Shown here: in pieces, positions 23,180 to 23,333 of the stretch | Position numbering within the stretch: position 1 is the stretch's first letter | Layout: every line of letters starts with the position of its first letter | NCBI GenBank assembly: GCA_045577755.1 | Contig: JAZNJA010000220.1 | Coordinates: 1-23,333 of the forward strand | Length of the DNA stretch: 23,333 nt | Source of the DNA: CAMEON01 sp045577755 | GTDB taxonomy: Bacteria; Bacillota; Clostridia; Oscillospirales; CAG-272 | Reading direction: 5' to 3' | Notes under the pieces: generated by a model | The model's input: only the letters and a program-made list of their open reading frames with translations | What the model was told of the DNA's origin: nothing | Database searches by the model: none | Made by a program: the position numbers and the translations under genes

Positions 23180-23203
23180 AGATTTGGGTTTGGCGAACTG
23201 TTT
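23180..23203 (+). repeat. 24-base boundary motif, degenerate copy
   Basis: The first half (GATTTGGGTTTG) matches the motif at 3219 and 16607; overall about 18 of 24 positions agree. It lies about 45 bases upstream of the MtaA-like start codon, with the GC-rich double hairpin next to it. Confidence 0.4.
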
Positions 23204-23242
23204 GACGGGAAGGGCATGGCACTTTTCTCGTTAGCCCTCTCA

Positions 23243-23275
23243 CCCGCTTCGCGGGAGCTCCCCCAGAGGGGGAGC
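23243..23275. repeat. GC-rich double hairpin repeat
   Basis: Two perfect hairpins lie side by side: CCCGC/GCGGG with a TTC loop (23243-23255), and GCTCCCCC/GGGGGAGC with an AGA loop (23257-23275). On the minus strand the unit begins AAAGGCTCCCC. The last ten bases of the window (23324-23333, AAAGGCTCCC) look like the beginning of another copy in the opposite orientation. The 199 bases right of the MtaA-like gene hold only such repeats; no gene was seen. Confidence 0.65.
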
Positions 23276-23333
23276 CTTTGGAAAACGGTTGTCGGGAAAG
23301 GGTTTCTCTTGAAAAATGGCACGAAAGGCTCCC

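Noticed and set aside
23135..23333. Cobalamin riboswitch upstream of the MtaA-like gene
   Set aside because: No cobalamin-type conserved box or suitable fold was recognised; the stretch is made up of GC-rich palindromes and the boundary motif. A riboswitch further right cannot be excluded.

Overview
The window looks like a chromosomal segment from an uncultured, anaerobic, low-GC-lineage Gram-positive bacterium of the class Clostridia, probably a gut Oscillospirales/Christensenellales-type organism. This is an inference. It rests on an RNase M5-type maturase, UppP, type II lipoprotein signals, strong GGAGG ribosome sites, G+C-rich codon usage, corrinoid-linked and glycan-degrading genes, and many GC-rich intergenic hairpin repeats. 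No rRNA, tRNA, CRISPR array, transposase or phage gene was seen.

Layout. (1) 126-1376 (-): sn-glycerol-1-phosphate dehydrogenase, divergent from (2) 1641-3131 (+): a flotillin. (3) 3439-6732 (+): a compact run of six small membrane proteins, including two internally related pairs and a DUF4234 protein, closed by a perfect-stem terminator. Its function is unknown, and it is the best candidate here for an undescribed system. (4) 6845-8344 (-): an orphan solute-binding lipoprotein. (5) 8567-11937 (+): a U32-family RNA hydroxylation protein, a DUF2752 membrane protein, undecaprenyl-diphosphatase and an RNase M5-like nuclease, ending in a terminator. (6) 12136-13866 (-): an ABC exporter half-transporter, divergent from (7) 14046-14498 (+): a GNAT acetyltransferase. 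(8) 14572-23134 (-): a probable transcription unit. In transcription order it encodes a MtaA/CmuA-like (uroporphyrinogen-decarboxylase superfamily) methyltransferase, a 1014-residue GH71/GH99-like surface lipoprotein, a DUF2284 cysteine-rich protein, a RACo/RamA-like [2Fe-2S] ASKHA corrinoid activator and a GH78-like rhamnosidase-family enzyme.

How the genes may work together. Region 8 joins three families linked to corrinoid methyl transfer with two carbohydrate-active enzymes. A pathway that removes or handles methyl groups on a glycan or plant-derived substrate is a reasonable but unproven reading; the corrinoid protein and the substrate-specific methyltransferase are not in the window. 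In region 3 all six products appear to act in or at the membrane. They lie just downstream of the flotillin, but a repeat element separates them from it, so a link is only suggestive.

Intergenic DNA. The spacers are rich in repeats. There is a hairpin element with GTAGGG...CCCTAC-type ends present twice with a shared loop, a 24-base boundary motif seen about six times, two further inverted repeats, and several GC-rich palindromes. Six promoters with exactly 17-base spacing can be read for the divergent gene pairs, four of them exact TTGACA/TATAAT matches.
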